64,000 nucleotides of DNA from Amycolatopsis thermophila (lineage in GTDB: Bacteria > Actinomycetota > Actinomycetes > Mycobacteriales > Pseudonocardiaceae), in the NCBI RefSeq assembly GCF_030814215.1, contig NZ_JAUSUT010000001.1:992001-1056000 (forward strand), read 5' to 3'. Within the stretch, counting starts at the first letter, position 1; the number at the start of each line of letters is the position of its first letter. This document shows positions 1 to 8,611 of this stretch, in pieces. A model generated the notes under the pieces. The model saw only the letters and a list, made by a program, of their open reading frames with translations. It did no database searches and had not been told where the DNA came from. Both the position numbers and the translations under genes were made by a program.

Positions 1-1
1 A

Positions 2-910
2 CACCTCGGGATCGCCCGGTCGGTGCACGCCTCCGCCGAGGACGTGCTGGTCACCCAGGGCGCGCAGCAGGCGCTCGACCTCGTCGTCCGGGTGCTGGTC
101 GAGCCGGGCGACCGCGTCGCCGTCGAGGATCCGGGCTATCCCCCGGCCCGGCGGCTGCTCCGGTCGCTCGGCGCCCGCGTGACCGGCGTGCCGGTCGACG
201 GCGAGGGGATCGTCGTGGACCGGATCCCGCGGGACGCGCGGCTGGTGCACGTCACGCCGTCGCACCAGTTCCCGCTCGGCACCCCGATGTCCCCGGCTCG
301 GCGGGCCGCGCTGCTCGAGTGGGCGAGCCGGCGGGACGCGGTGATCGTGGAGGACGACTACGACAGCGAGTTCCGCTTCGCCGGACGGCCGCTGGATCCG
401 TTGCAGAGCCTGGACCGAGCCGGCCGGGTGGTCTACATCGGGTCGTTCGCCAAGACCCTGCTGCCGATGCTGCGCCTCGGGTTCCTCGTCGCGCCCGCCG
501 CGCTGCGGCCCGCGCTGCTCAAGGCCAAGCAGCTCACCGACTGGCACGGCGACCTCGTCACGCAGGCCGCGCTGGCCCGGTTCCTCGACGAGGGACTGCT
601 GACCCGGCACGTGCGCAAGGCGACGCGCGAGTACGCGGCCCGGCACGAGCTGATCACCCGGATCCTGGACCGGGACTTCGGCGACTGGCTGCGGCTGGTG
701 CCCTCGGCGGCCGGCCTGCACGTGTGCGCCCGGTCGGCTGTCGACATGTCGACCGTCCGCGCGCCCGGTGTCGCGTTCGACTCGCTGCACACCTACTACG
801 GCGATCTGCCGCCGGAGCAGGGCATCGCGCTCGGGTACGGCGCGATCTCGCTGGACGACATCCCCGCCGGGTTGCGCGCCCTGCGCGACGCGTTCAGGGC
901 TGCAGGATGA
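2..910 (+). CDS. MocR/PdxR-type GntR regulator, C-terminal aminotransferase domain (5' end outside window)
   Basis: The reading frame is open from the first bases, so the start and the N-terminal winged-helix DNA-binding part lie upstream. What remains is a fold-type I aminotransferase domain: a TQGAQQALDL segment, EDPGYP, the EDDYDSEFR block with the conserved Asp, and the PLP lysine in the GSFAKTLLP stretch. This is the layout of MocR-family regulators, which use PLP as effector-binding cofactor and often control vitamin B6, GABA or taurine genes. The target cannot be told here. It ends convergently with the DUF202 gene, overlapping it by 17 bases. Confidence 0.85.
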   Translation, partial: HLGIARSVHASAEDVLVTQGAQQALDLVVRVLVEPGDRVAVEDPGYPPARRLLRSLGARVTGVPVDGEGIVVDRIPRDARLVHVTPSHQFPLGTPMSPARRAALLEWASRRDAVIVEDDYDSEFRFAGRPLDPLQSLDRAGRVVYIGSFAKTLLPMLRLGFLVAPAALRPALLKAKQLTDWHGDLVTQAALARFLDEGLLTRHVRKATREYAARHELITRILDRDFGDWLRLVPSAAGLHVCARSAVDMSTVRAPGVAFDSLHTYYGDLPPEQGIALGYGAISLDDIPAGLRALRDAFRAAG

Positions 911-1178
911 CCTGGATCGCGGTGAGGGCACCGGCCGCGGCGACCGCGACGGTGGCCGCGCCGAGGACGTGCCGCGCGCTGCCGGTGGTGGACGGCCGCC
1001 GCACAGCGACGAACCACAGCACGACGACGGCGGCGGCGCACACCGCGGCAGCGATCTCGAGCGGGGCGTCGCGGGTGAGCCCGCTGCGCAGGAGCAGAAC
1101 GGCCGCGACGGCCGCGGAGAGCGCCGTGCGCTGCCAGGCCAACGCGGTCCGTTCGGGCTGGAGTCCCGGGTCCCTCAT
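894..1178 (-). CDS. DUF202 family small membrane protein
   Basis: A 94-residue protein starting MRDPGLQPERTALAW. The ERTALAWQRTAL segment followed by hydrophobic helices near residues 21-32, 41-58 and 70-90 matches the DUF202 signature. Family members are small inner-membrane proteins of unknown role. The ATG overlaps the stop of the upstream DUF202 gene (ATGA at 1175-1178), so the two are translationally coupled and probably work together, perhaps as a heteromer (inference). Confidence 0.75.
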   Translation of the reverse strand: MRDPGLQPERTALAWQRTALSAAVAAVLLLRSGLTRDAPLEIAAAVCAAAVVVLWFVAVRRPSTTGSARHVLGAATVAVAAAGALTAIQVILQP

Positions 1179-1531
1179 CGCACGGTGGCCAGCACGACCA
1201 CGAGGACGATGGCCCCGGCGATCGCGGCCGTCCAGCCGACGACGAACGGCAGCCACGTCATGGGGAGTGGCCGCTTGTGGCGCATCGAGCGCTGCACGCT
1301 GGCCCAGCGCCGGTAGCCGAAGGCGGCGAGCAGCGTGCCGGTGGCGGCGAGCAGCGCGGCCAGGGTCGTGCGGAGCCCGGAGATCGAGAACTGGGGCACG
1401 AACTGCATGAGCGCGACGGCGCCGGCGATGAGCGCGAGGGCCGTCCGCAACCACGCGAGGAAGGTGCGCTCGTTGGCGAGCGTGAAGCGGTAGTCGGGCT
1501 CCTCCCCCTCTTCGTACCAGCGCGGGCTCAT
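1175..1531 (-). CDS. YidH-like DUF202 membrane protein
   Basis: About 118 residues. It begins with a hydrophilic segment containing ANERTFLAWLRTALAL, the DUF202/YidH hallmark, followed by three predicted membrane helices. The ATG at 1531 is preceded by GAGGAG very close to the start; an in-frame GTG at 1540 is the alternative and would add three residues. It is the first gene of a two-gene unit with the shorter DUF202 protein. Function is unknown. Confidence 0.75.
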   Translation of the reverse strand: MSPRWYEEGEEPDYRFTLANERTFLAWLRTALALIAGAVALMQFVPQFSISGLRTTLAALLAATGTLLAAFGYRRWASVQRSMRHKRPLPMTWLPFVVGWTAAIAGAIVLVVVLATVR

Positions 1532-1576
1532 GCTCCTCACGTTACTGTTCGCCCTGGTGACACCCCTGGGGGACCG

Positions 1577-2503
1577 TCACGCCTCACGCGCCCGGGGCAG
1601 CCCGACCGGGCCTTCGTGCAGGTCGTCGAACAGGTCACCGAACTCGTCGACCCGGTCGAGGACGTCGTCGCTGAGGAACTTCAGCTGCGCGGGGCGCCGG
1701 CAGCCCGCCACCTCGTCCCAGGTGACCGGCGTCGAGACCGTCGGCTCCTCGCGTCCGCGCAGCGAGTACGGCGCGACCGTCGTCTTGTGCGGGTTGTTCT
1801 GGCTCCAGTCGATGAAGACCTTGCCCGGCCGCAGGCTCTTCTTCATCACCGCCGTGACCTCGCCGGGCGTCTCCGCGGCCAGCTTCTTCGCCGCGGCCTT
1901 GGCGTAGGCCGAGGTGTCCTCCGGGGTCGCCGTGCGCACCGCCGCGTAGAGCTGCATCCCCTTCGACCCGCTGGTCTTCGCGTACAGCCGCAGCCCGTCG
2001 GCCGCGAGCAGGTCCCGCAGCCGCTCGGCGACGCGGCAGCACTCGACGATCGTCGCCGGCTCGCCCGGATCGAGGTCGAACACCAGCAGGTCCGGGTTGC
2101 GCCGCGCGCCGCGCGGACCGACCTGCCACTGCGGCACGTGCAACTCCAGGGCCGCGAGGTTGGCCGCCCATATCAGCGTCGGCACGTCGTTGACCAGCGG
2201 GTACGCGTTCACATCGGCGCTCTGCCCGCGCCCGCCGCCGGCGATGCGCGCCGTCTTCACCCACGAGGGCGCGTGCCGTCCGGCGTCCTTCTCGTAGAAC
2301 GGGTTCGAGTCGACGCCGTTCGGCCAGCGGCGGAAGGTCAGCGCCCGGTCGCGCAGGTGCGGCAGGATCACCGGCGCGATGCGCGCGTAGTAGTCGATCA
2401 CCTGGCCCTTGGTGAACCCGGCCGCCGGGTAGAGGACCTTGTCCAGGTTGGACAGCGACAGCCGGCGCCCGTCGACCTGCACCGTCACCCTGTCCTCGGC
2501 CAT
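1577..2503 (-). CDS. Stand-alone LigD-type polymerase domain (archaeo-eukaryotic primase-polymerase)
   Basis: A 308-residue protein equivalent to the polymerase domain of the bacterial NHEJ ligase LigD, without ligase or nuclease domains. It shows the LVFDLDPGE metal-binding Asp pair, a KTSGSKGMQLY segment and FIDWSQN with the third carboxylate. Such proteins add nucleotides, often ribonucleotides, at DNA breaks or gaps and may work with Ku and a separate ligase; neither is in the window. ATG at 2503 is preceded by GAGGGG. It is divergent from the IclR gene. Confidence 0.85.
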   Translation of the reverse strand: MAEDRVTVQVDGRRLSLSNLDKVLYPAAGFTKGQVIDYYARIAPVILPHLRDRALTFRRWPNGVDSNPFYEKDAGRHAPSWVKTARIAGGGRGQSADVNAYPLVNDVPTLIWAANLAALELHVPQWQVGPRGARRNPDLLVFDLDPGEPATIVECCRVAERLRDLLAADGLRLYAKTSGSKGMQLYAAVRTATPEDTSAYAKAAAKKLAAETPGEVTAVMKKSLRPGKVFIDWSQNNPHKTTVAPYSLRGREEPTVSTPVTWDEVAGCRRPAQLKFLSDDVLDRVDEFGDLFDDLHEGPVGLPRAREA

Positions 2504-2613
2504 GCCCCTCAGGTTGCCGCACCGGCACCGGCCACGCATCCCACCGTTGTGTCGCTGACCGGAACAAAGTGGCGCGGGAACCGGTACAGTGGAGAAGAAG
2601 CTGCACCGATACC

Positions 2614-2630
2614 GTTCCTCTCAGCGGAAC
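2614..2630. promoter_or_regulatory. Candidate IclR operator, copy 1
   Basis: GTTCCTCTCAGCGGAAC, a 5-bp inverted repeat with a 7-bp centre, lies 24 bases before the probable IclR start codon. The same GTTCC-N7-GRAAC layout recurs at 13333 and 13489 in front of the divergent catabolic operons. With flanking bases, 17 of 21 positions match the 13489 copy. Position suggests autoregulation; binding itself is inferred. Confidence 0.5.
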
Positions 2631-2654
2631 GCTACTCCTCGAGGACCTTCGGCT

Positions 2655-3479
2655 TTGACCACCAAGAGTACCGCCGGACGCAAGCTCGCACCGGCCACCG
2701 ACAACACCGGCACCGAGGCCGCGGCGCGGGTCGCCGACGTGCTCCTGCTCTTCGCCGGCGGCCCCCGGTACCTCGGGGTGAGCGCGATCAGCCGCGAGCT
2801 GGGCCTGTCCAAGGCGGTCGTCTTCCGGATCCTGCAGTCGCTGGTGTCGCGCGAGCTGCTGGCCACCGACCCCGGCGTGAACGGGTACCGCCTGGGCCAG
2901 GCCGCGGCCGCGCTCGGGGCGAGCGCCCTGCGCCGGTTCGACGCCCGCACCGTGGCGACGCCGATACTGCGCCGGCTGCGCGACGAGACCGGGGAGACGA
3001 CCACGCTGTCCGGTTTGGTCGGTGACGAGCGCGTGTACCTGGACCAGTTCGAAAGCCCGCGCGAGATCAAGATGACGGTCGAGATCGGCCGCCGCTTCCC
3101 GCTGCACGCGGGCTCGTCGGGGAAGGTGATCCTGGCCTTCCTGCCCGAGGACCGGCAGGAATCCGTGCTGCGACGGCCGTTGGACCCGCTGACCGACAAG
3201 ACGATCACCGATCTGGAGGCCCTCCGGGCCGCACTGGCGGAAACCGCCCGCGAGGGCGTGGCGGTGTCACTGGGCGAACGCCAAGCCGGGGCGGGTTCGG
3301 TGGCCGCACCGCTGTTCGGCCCCGACGGAGAGGTCCACGGCTCCATCTCCATCTGCGGCCCCCAATACCGCTTCACCCCGGAAGCGATCGAGCGCTACCG
3401 CACCCTGATCAAAGCCGCGTCGAACGAAATCCGCGACAACTGGACCTGGCTCCGCGACAGCGAAGCAGGCCGCGCCTAG
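2655..3479 (+). CDS. IclR family transcriptional regulator
   Basis: Using the TTG at 2655, preceded by GAGGA with a 9-base gap, the product is 274 residues; an in-frame ATG at 2589 is possible but would run through the candidate operator. The N-terminal helix-turn-helix (LGVSAISRELGLSKAVVFRILQSL region) is followed by the IclR effector-binding GAF-like domain, with the typical HAGSSGKVILAFL stretch. IclR proteins sense small organic acids or aromatics and control nearby catabolic operons. The shared motif upstream of this gene and of the 3.8-17.9 kb operons makes it their likely regulator. Confidence 0.88.
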   Translation: MTTKSTAGRKLAPATDNTGTEAAARVADVLLLFAGGPRYLGVSAISRELGLSKAVVFRILQSLVSRELLATDPGVNGYRLGQAAAALGASALRRFDARTVATPILRRLRDETGETTTLSGLVGDERVYLDQFESPREIKMTVEIGRRFPLHAGSSGKVILAFLPEDRQESVLRRPLDPLTDKTITDLEALRAALAETAREGVAVSLGERQAGAGSVAAPLFGPDGEVHGSISICGPQYRFTPEAIERYRTLIKAASNEIRDNWTWLRDSEAGRA

Positions 3480-3519
3480 CGCGGAATCCCGGAGGGGAGC
3501 TGGGTGGCCAGGCCGATCA

Positions 3520-3665
3520 TGCTCGAGGCGGTGGACGCGCCGCTCGGGGATGGTGGGTGGGATACGCCGACGGCGCAGTTCGGCTCGGATGGCTTGGCTG
3601 GGGTAGCCCGTGTCGGCGATCGCCCGCCGCGTGCCGGCATCCCGTTGCGCTTGAAAAGAGAAAGC
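3520..3665 (-). pseudogene. Remnant of an IS5-type transposase C-terminus
   Basis: The minus strand encodes ADTGYPSQAIRAELRRRR followed by IPPTIPERR, closely resembling the DKGYSSRAIRAELRRRGI..TIPE segment of IS5-group DDE transposases. A second piece in another frame (STASSMIGLATQL) resembles the following NRLKQWRGLATRY segment, so a frameshift lies between them. No start, no N-terminal catalytic aspartates and no terminal repeats remain. It fills much of the 307-base gap between the IclR gene and the amidohydrolase gene. Confidence 0.55.
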
Positions 3666-3698
3666 ACGTGCGGCGCCGTTGGTCACCTTGGGTGCCGG

Positions 3699-3769
3699 CC
3701 TCCCCCGCCCCTTCGGTTGGAGTGTTTCGGTCGCCGATCAGCGCGGGCTGGGAATCGGGGCGGGGGAGG
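3699..3769. repeat. Short palindromic element, copy A (internally deleted)
   Basis: Bounded by perfect 13-bp inverted repeats, CCTCCCCCGCCCC at 3699-3711 and GGGGCGGGGGAGG at 3757-3769. The interior shares GGTCGCCGA and GCGGGCTGGG with copy B at 24901-25024 but lacks the central 40-base palindrome and the right-hand GCGACC arm found there, so it looks like a deletion derivative. It sits beside the transposase remnant and just past the end of the leftward catabolic operon. It could act as a terminator or be a non-autonomous mobile repeat. Confidence 0.6.
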
Positions 3770-3787
3770 TCTGGTGAAGCGGGTGGG

Positions 3788-5257
3788 TCAGCGGCCGCGC
3801 TTGATGAACTTCCCGATCGGCTCGCCCTGGATCTTCCCGTCGGCGTACACGTGGTTTCCGCGCACGAACGTATCGGTGACCCGGGCGGTCATCTCGAAGC
3901 CCTCGAACGGCGTGTATTCCTGCGTCGACTCCGAATCGGCCGCGCGCACGGTCCACTGGACGTCCGGGTCGACCAGTGCGAAGTCCGCGTCGTAGCCCTC
4001 CGCGATCGTGCCCTTGCGCAGCAGTCCGTAGCGCTGCGCGGGGTTCCACGACAGCATCGCCGCGATGCGCTGCAGCGACAGGCCCCGCTTGGTGCCTTCG
4101 CCGACGAGGCCGGGCAGCAGGTACTCCGCGCCACCGAAACCGGACTTCGCGAGGAACACGTCGCCCCGGTCCGACCCGAACTTCAGCTCGTCCCGGCAGC
4201 ACGCGTGGTCGCTCACCACCCAGTCCACCTCGCCGGCCAGCACGTGCCGCCACAGCGCCTCGACGTCCTCGCGCTCCCGCAGCGGCGGGTTGACCTTGCC
4301 GCCGATCCCGGACGCGGTGTCGACGTCCGCCAGCAGGTGGCCGATCGTCACCTCCCGGCGGAAGTCGATGTGCGGGAACGCCGACGCCATCGTCAACGCC
4401 GCCGACAGCGCCTTCTCCGACGACAGGTGCAGCAGGTTGATGTTCGGCAACCCGGTCTCGTGCGCCAGGTACGACGCGATGGTGACGGCCAGCCCCTCCG
4501 AGTGCGGCGGCCGCGAAGCGCTGTACGCGCGCAACCCGGTCAACGAGCCGTCCTGCTCCACGAGCTTGGTGTAGGCGGTCATGATCTCCGCCGTCTCGCA
4601 GTGCAGCGACAGCGACAGGTGCGGCGCGTACTCGGTCAGGATCTCGCGCGCCTTCTGCACCCCGCGCATCACGAACTCGAAGTGCGCGATGTCGTACCGC
4701 TCGTCCGGCGGGATCATCAGGAAGTCGCTCTGGCTGGACGACCGCCCGTGCAGCCCGTGCGAGCCGTAGAACATGAAGATCTTGAACGAGGTGACGCCGT
4801 GCTCCTCGACGAGGTACGGGATCTCCTCGATGTGCTGCGAGCTCATCGGCGCCAGGTGGAAGGCGTAGTCCACGTACGCGTTGCCCGCGCTCTTGCTCAG
4901 CACCTCCGGGAAGAAGTCCCGGTAGCTGCCGCCCTTGTTCAGGTAGTACTGACCGGTGCGCATGTAGGTCAGCGAGGTCGTGACCCCGCCCTGCGCGCTG
5001 GCTCGGCTCTCGGTGCGAGTGTCGGTGGACAGCTCGTTGTAGATGCCCCAGTGCTGGTGCGCGTCGACCACACCGGGGAACGCCAGCAGGCCGCGGCCGT
5101 CGATCACCCGCGCCGCGTCGTCCTCGGGCAGGTTCGGCGCCACCCGCGTGATCGTGCCGTCGTCGACGGCGATGTCCAGCAGGTCCGGCTGCGACCCGTC
5201 CGGGTCGTCCGGCCGCACGACCCGGACGTTCTTGACGAGCAGTTCCGTCGTTGCCAT
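3788..5257 (-). CDS. Hydantoinase/dihydropyrimidinase-like amidohydrolase
   Basis: A 489-residue amidohydrolase with the binuclear metal set of the dihydropyrimidinase/allantoinase group: His67 and His69 in VDAHQHWG, Lys159 (the carbamylated lysine) in SFKIFMFYG, His219, His277 in NLLHLSSEKA and Asp350 in VVSDHACC. These enzymes open cyclic amides such as hydantoins, dihydropyrimidines, allantoin or cyclic imides. It is the last gene of the leftward operon, 23 bases after the FAD gene. Next to a racemase-like gene it suggests a cyclic amide or imide intermediate; the true substrate is unknown. Confidence 0.85.
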   Translation of the reverse strand: MATTELLVKNVRVVRPDDPDGSQPDLLDIAVDDGTITRVAPNLPEDDAARVIDGRGLLAFPGVVDAHQHWGIYNELSTDTRTESRASAQGGVTTSLTYMRTGQYYLNKGGSYRDFFPEVLSKSAGNAYVDYAFHLAPMSSQHIEEIPYLVEEHGVTSFKIFMFYGSHGLHGRSSSQSDFLMIPPDERYDIAHFEFVMRGVQKAREILTEYAPHLSLSLHCETAEIMTAYTKLVEQDGSLTGLRAYSASRPPHSEGLAVTIASYLAHETGLPNINLLHLSSEKALSAALTMASAFPHIDFRREVTIGHLLADVDTASGIGGKVNPPLREREDVEALWRHVLAGEVDWVVSDHACCRDELKFGSDRGDVFLAKSGFGGAEYLLPGLVGEGTKRGLSLQRIAAMLSWNPAQRYGLLRKGTIAEGYDADFALVDPDVQWTVRAADSESTQEYTPFEGFEMTARVTDTFVRGNHVYADGKIQGEPIGKFIKRGR

Positions 5258-5280
5258 CTGTGTTCCCTCCGCGTGATCGT

Positions 5281-6642
5281 TCAGGCCGCGCGACGTGCGA
5301 CGTCGTTCGCGGCCAGGTAGGCCAGCCCGAAGGCCGGCAGGAGCCCGTTGCCGGGCAGGTATCCGGCGGCGCCGTGCCCGGAGATGCTCGCCGCAGCGCC
5401 ACCCGCGGCGTACAGGCCGGGGATGGGCCGGTCCTGGGCGTCGACGACGGCCGCGTTCGCGTTCACCATCAGCCCGCCCTGGGTGTGGAAGAGCGCGGGC
5501 ACCACCCGCACCGCGGCGTAGCGGCCGGACAGCGGGCGCTCCCAGTTCGTGCGGCCGAACACGTCCGCACGCTCACCGCGGGCGATCGCGGCCGCGGTGG
5601 CGAGTTCGTCGGCCAGCGCGTCGGCGGGCAGTCCGGTCGCGGCGGCCAGCTCGGGTGCGTCGTCGGCCCACACCAGCGCACCCGACGCGACCGTGTCCCG
5701 GAAGTCCTGGAACGGCTGGCACTGCTCGAAGATCGTCTGGTCGAGCACGATCCAGCCGGTGGCGCCGGGCCGTGCGGCCAGTTCGGCGGCGTACTCGGAA
5801 TAGCCGCGGGTCTCGTTGCCGAAGCGGCGCCCGCCCGTGTCGACCAGGATGGCGCCGTGGATGATCGTCGCCCAGCCGACGAGCGTGCCCGCGTTCGCCG
5901 CGACCGCGCCGTGGCCCTGGTAGGCGTCGAGGAAACCGGTGGCCGCGCCCAGCTTCTCGCCGATCCGCAGCGCGTCGCCGAGCGACTGGTCGCTGCCCTG
6001 GTAGAGCGCGCCCGCGATCTCCGGCAGGTGCCGGGCCACGAGGTCGCGGTCGGCCCCGAACCCGTTGGTGGCCAGCAGAACCGCGCGGGCCGGGATCTGC
6101 TCCTCGGTGCCGTCCGGGTAGCGGACCACCGCGCCCCGGACCCCGTCGTCGGTGAGCACGTCGACCAGCTTCGCCGGGACGAGCAGCTCGATGTCCGGGT
6201 GCTCGGTGACGCGCCGCGCGAGGTGGTCGACGACGCCGGATCCGTGCCGGCCGGGGATCGAGTGGCAGCGCGGCACGGCGTGACCGGGGTAGTTGAAGTC
6301 GGTGACCAGCGACAACGGCAGTCCCGCCGAATCCGCCAGCCACTCCACCAGCGGCGCGCTCACCTCCGCCAGCGTACGGGCCAGCCGCGGGTCGGCCTGG
6401 CCCTTGGTCTTGGCCATGATGTCCGCGACGAACCGTTCCGGCGAGTCGTCGATACCCGCCTCGGCCTGCCAGCGCGAGCCCGCGCCGGGGAACATCGCGG
6501 TCGACATCGACGTGTTGTTGCCGCGCCGGAAGTGCTCGCTGGCCTCGACGACCAGCACGCTCAGCCCCAGCTCGGCCGCCCGCAGCGCACCGGCCACGCC
6601 ACCACCGGCCCCGGCGACGATCAGGTCGGGTCCCTCGCTCAC
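5281..6642 (-). CDS. FAD-dependent oxidoreductase, fumarate reductase/ketosteroid dehydrogenase type
   Basis: A 453-residue flavoprotein. GTG at 6642 overlaps the preceding stop (GTGA). The N-terminal dinucleotide fold reads VAGAGGGVAGALRAAELG, then EASEHFRRGNNTSMS, and the C-terminus has GLYAAGGAAASISGHGAAGY, the FAD-contacting end of the succinate dehydrogenase/fumarate reductase flavoprotein and 3-ketosteroid dehydrogenase superfamily. Relatives oxidise or reduce a C-C bond next to a carbonyl, as in tricarballylate dehydrogenase or urocanate reductase. In this operon it probably introduces or removes a double bond in the pathway substrate (inference). Confidence 0.8.
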   Translation of the reverse strand: MSEGPDLIVAGAGGGVAGALRAAELGLSVLVVEASEHFRRGNNTSMSTAMFPGAGSRWQAEAGIDDSPERFVADIMAKTKGQADPRLARTLAEVSAPLVEWLADSAGLPLSLVTDFNYPGHAVPRCHSIPGRHGSGVVDHLARRVTEHPDIELLVPAKLVDVLTDDGVRGAVVRYPDGTEEQIPARAVLLATNGFGADRDLVARHLPEIAGALYQGSDQSLGDALRIGEKLGAATGFLDAYQGHGAVAANAGTLVGWATIIHGAILVDTGGRRFGNETRGYSEYAAELAARPGATGWIVLDQTIFEQCQPFQDFRDTVASGALVWADDAPELAAATGLPADALADELATAAAIARGERADVFGRTNWERPLSGRYAAVRVVPALFHTQGGLMVNANAAVVDAQDRPIPGLYAAGGAAASISGHGAAGYLPGNGLLPAFGLAYLAANDVARRAA

Positions 6643-7274
6643 CGGGTCTCCTCGACGCAGAGCAGCCGCAGGGCCAGCTCGGTCGGGTCGACGACACGGG
6701 CGGGCAGGCCGGCCGCCTCGACGTCGACCGCCGAGCACCCGTTGATCACCGCGGTCGCGCCCAGCGACGCCAGCTCCCGCACCGCCGCGCCGAGCGCCCG
6801 GTTCCAGGTGCCGGTGTCGGCGATGGCCTCGAACGGCAGGTCCAGCACGCGGGTGCCGGCGAAGTACGCCCCGAGCCCGTAGCCGGCGATCCGCTTCTCG
6901 AACTCCGCCCGGATCGCCCGGTTGCGCACCACCGCGCCGAACCGCACGCCCTTGCCGGCGAGGTGGGTCGCGGACAGCTTGAGGAGCCCGTGCACCGGCA
7001 GCGGCCGCGCGGCGACGGTGTCCGGTACGGCCGGGTCGAGCACGCAGTCCGGGAAGGCCAGGTCGTACCCCTCCCCCGCCTTCGCCAGCGCGGCGGCGAC
7101 CTCGCGCTCGGAGGCTCGCACCGCCGAGTCGGTGTCCAGCGACGCCGGCGCGGTGGCACCCACGTCGACGAGCTGGATCTCCAGACCGGGCGGGGCGAGC
7201 CGGTCGTAGCGGTCCTGCCGCCGCCGGATCTCCTCCGGCGGCAGGTGGATGGGCGTCACCGCGAGGGCACGCAT
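6639..7274 (-). CDS. Asp/Glu/hydantoin racemase superfamily protein
   Basis: A 211-residue protein with the two-lobed Asp/Glu racemase pattern: one cysteine in AFPDCVLDPAV and the partner in VINGCSAVDV. Superfamily members are cofactor-independent racemases or isomerases (aspartate, glutamate and hydantoin racemases, maleate isomerase, arylmalonate decarboxylase) using one or both cysteines. Start and stop overlap both neighbours (TGATG and GTGA). Beside a hydantoinase-like gene it may interconvert stereoisomers of a cyclic amide, or isomerise a cis/trans dicarboxylate; the two cannot be separated from sequence. Confidence 0.75.
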   Translation of the reverse strand: MRALAVTPIHLPPEEIRRRQDRYDRLAPPGLEIQLVDVGATAPASLDTDSAVRASEREVAAALAKAGEGYDLAFPDCVLDPAVPDTVAARPLPVHGLLKLSATHLAGKGVRFGAVVRNRAIRAEFEKRIAGYGLGAYFAGTRVLDLPFEAIADTGTWNRALGAAVRELASLGATAVINGCSAVDVEAAGLPARVVDPTELALRLLCVEETR

Positions 7275-8611
7275 CAGTTCAGCTCCTCCTCAACTCCGCC
7301 GGCCAGCCCGCGCAGCGCGTCACCGACGCGGGCCAGGCCGGGCAGCTCGTGGCTGACCGCGACGGCGCGGTCCACGAGTCCGGGCTGCGCGGGCAGCCAC
7401 GTCTTCAGGTACGCGATCAGGTCGTGTTCGCTCAGCGGGTGGTGGTCGGCGTCGCCGACCGGGTTGGGCACCTCGCGGGTCAGCGTGGTGCCGTCGTCGA
7501 AGGTGACGGTGACCCGCGTGGCGCGTTCGGCGGGCAGCCGGGCGGTCAGGTCGTCGGCCGCGACGAGCCGCACCCGCCGCGCAAGCGCTTGCACCGCGCG
7601 GTCGTCGAGGTCGCTGTCCGGCGCGACCTGCCCGGTCAGCGCCGCGGTGGCGGCCACGAAGGGGGTGGAGAACATGGCCGACAGCCGGTTGGACCAGGTG
7701 GTGCCGCTCAGCCCCGCGCCGAGGGCGTGGGTCTCGACCAGGATCTCCACGACGCCTTCCGCGCGGAACCCGTCCTCGCCGCGCAGTGCGAGGACCGCGT
7801 CGGCCGCCGGGTGCGTGAACGAGCAGGACGCGTGCCGCTTGAAGTAGCCGCGCTGGATGTCCCAGCGCGTGCCGAGTTCCGCGGTCAGCTCCGCCGCGTC
7901 GAACGACCCGAGCAGCGTGCCCAGGGAGAGCGCGGCGGTGCCCGTGTTGCGGGCCATCCCGGCGGCGGCCATCCGCGCGGCCGCCAGACCGGAGGTCCCG
8001 GAGGCGCCCATCCACGCGTTGCGCACCGGGTTGCCGGTGGTCGCCGAGTCGAAGTGCCCGGCGATCGCCATGCCCGCGCCGGTGTCGATGGCCGCGGCCG
8101 TCCGCGAGGGGCCGAGCCGCAGCAGCCGCGCGCACCCGGCCGCCGCGCCCGCGACACCCCAGCTGCCGTGCGGGTGCGCGCCGGGCTTCAACGACGTGGC
8201 GCGGCCGAAGCGGGACGCCACCTCGTACGCCGCGAGCAGGGCCGCGGCGGTGTCGGCGCCGCTGCTGTCCAGCTCGGCCGCCAGCGCCAGGACCGCCGGG
8301 AAGCCGTGCGCCGCGGGATGGCCCTTGGCGTACTTGTTCCCCTCGTCGAGTTCGAGCGAGACCAGGGCCATGCCGTTCAGGAACGCCGCCGCGTCGGTGG
8401 ACACGCACCGGCCGGCCCCGACCAAGGGCGCCGGACCGCCGGGGGCGCGCCACGCATCGCGCAACGCCCGCTGTTCCGGCTGGGCCGCGCCCACCGCGGT
8501 GACGCCGAGGACGTCCAGCAGCACCAGGGACAACCGCTCGCGCACCTCGTCCGGGGCGTCCAGTCCGGACACCCAGGCGCCGAGCGCCTCAGTGGATTCC
8601 GCCGCGGTCAC
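7274..8611 (-). CDS. MmgE/PrpD family protein (first of two)
   Basis: A 445-residue MmgE/PrpD protein, near the usual ~450. It has the family features ELDEGNKYAKGHPAAHGFPA and HASCSFTHPAADAV. The family includes 2-methylcitrate dehydratase, cis-aconitate decarboxylase and iminodisuccinate epimerase, all acting on polycarboxylates. GTG at 8611 overlaps the ATPase stop (GTGA). It is clearly diverged from the second copy at 16487, so the pair probably handles two different steps or isomers rather than being a recent duplication. Confidence 0.85.
   Translation of the reverse strand: MTAAESTEALGAWVSGLDAPDEVRERLSLVLLDVLGVTAVGAAQPEQRALRDAWRAPGGPAPLVGAGRCVSTDAAAFLNGMALVSLELDEGNKYAKGHPAAHGFPAVLALAAELDSSGADTAAALLAAYEVASRFGRATSLKPGAHPHGSWGVAGAAAGCARLLRLGPSRTAAAIDTGAGMAIAGHFDSATTGNPVRNAWMGASGTSGLAAARMAAAGMARNTGTAALSLGTLLGSFDAAELTAELGTRWDIQRGYFKRHASCSFTHPAADAVLALRGEDGFRAEGVVEILVETHALGAGLSGTTWSNRLSAMFSTPFVAATAALTGQVAPDSDLDDRAVQALARRVRLVAADDLTARLPAERATRVTVTFDDGTTLTREVPNPVGDADHHPLSEHDLIAYLKTWLPAQPGLVDRAVAVSHELPGLARVGDALRGLAGGVEEELN

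Noticed and set aside
1277..3025. Long plus-strand frames running opposite the DUF202 and polymerase genes, and similar long frames opposite most genes here
   Set aside because: They are Arg/Ala/Gly/Pro-rich, lack domains and arise from third-position GC in the real genes.
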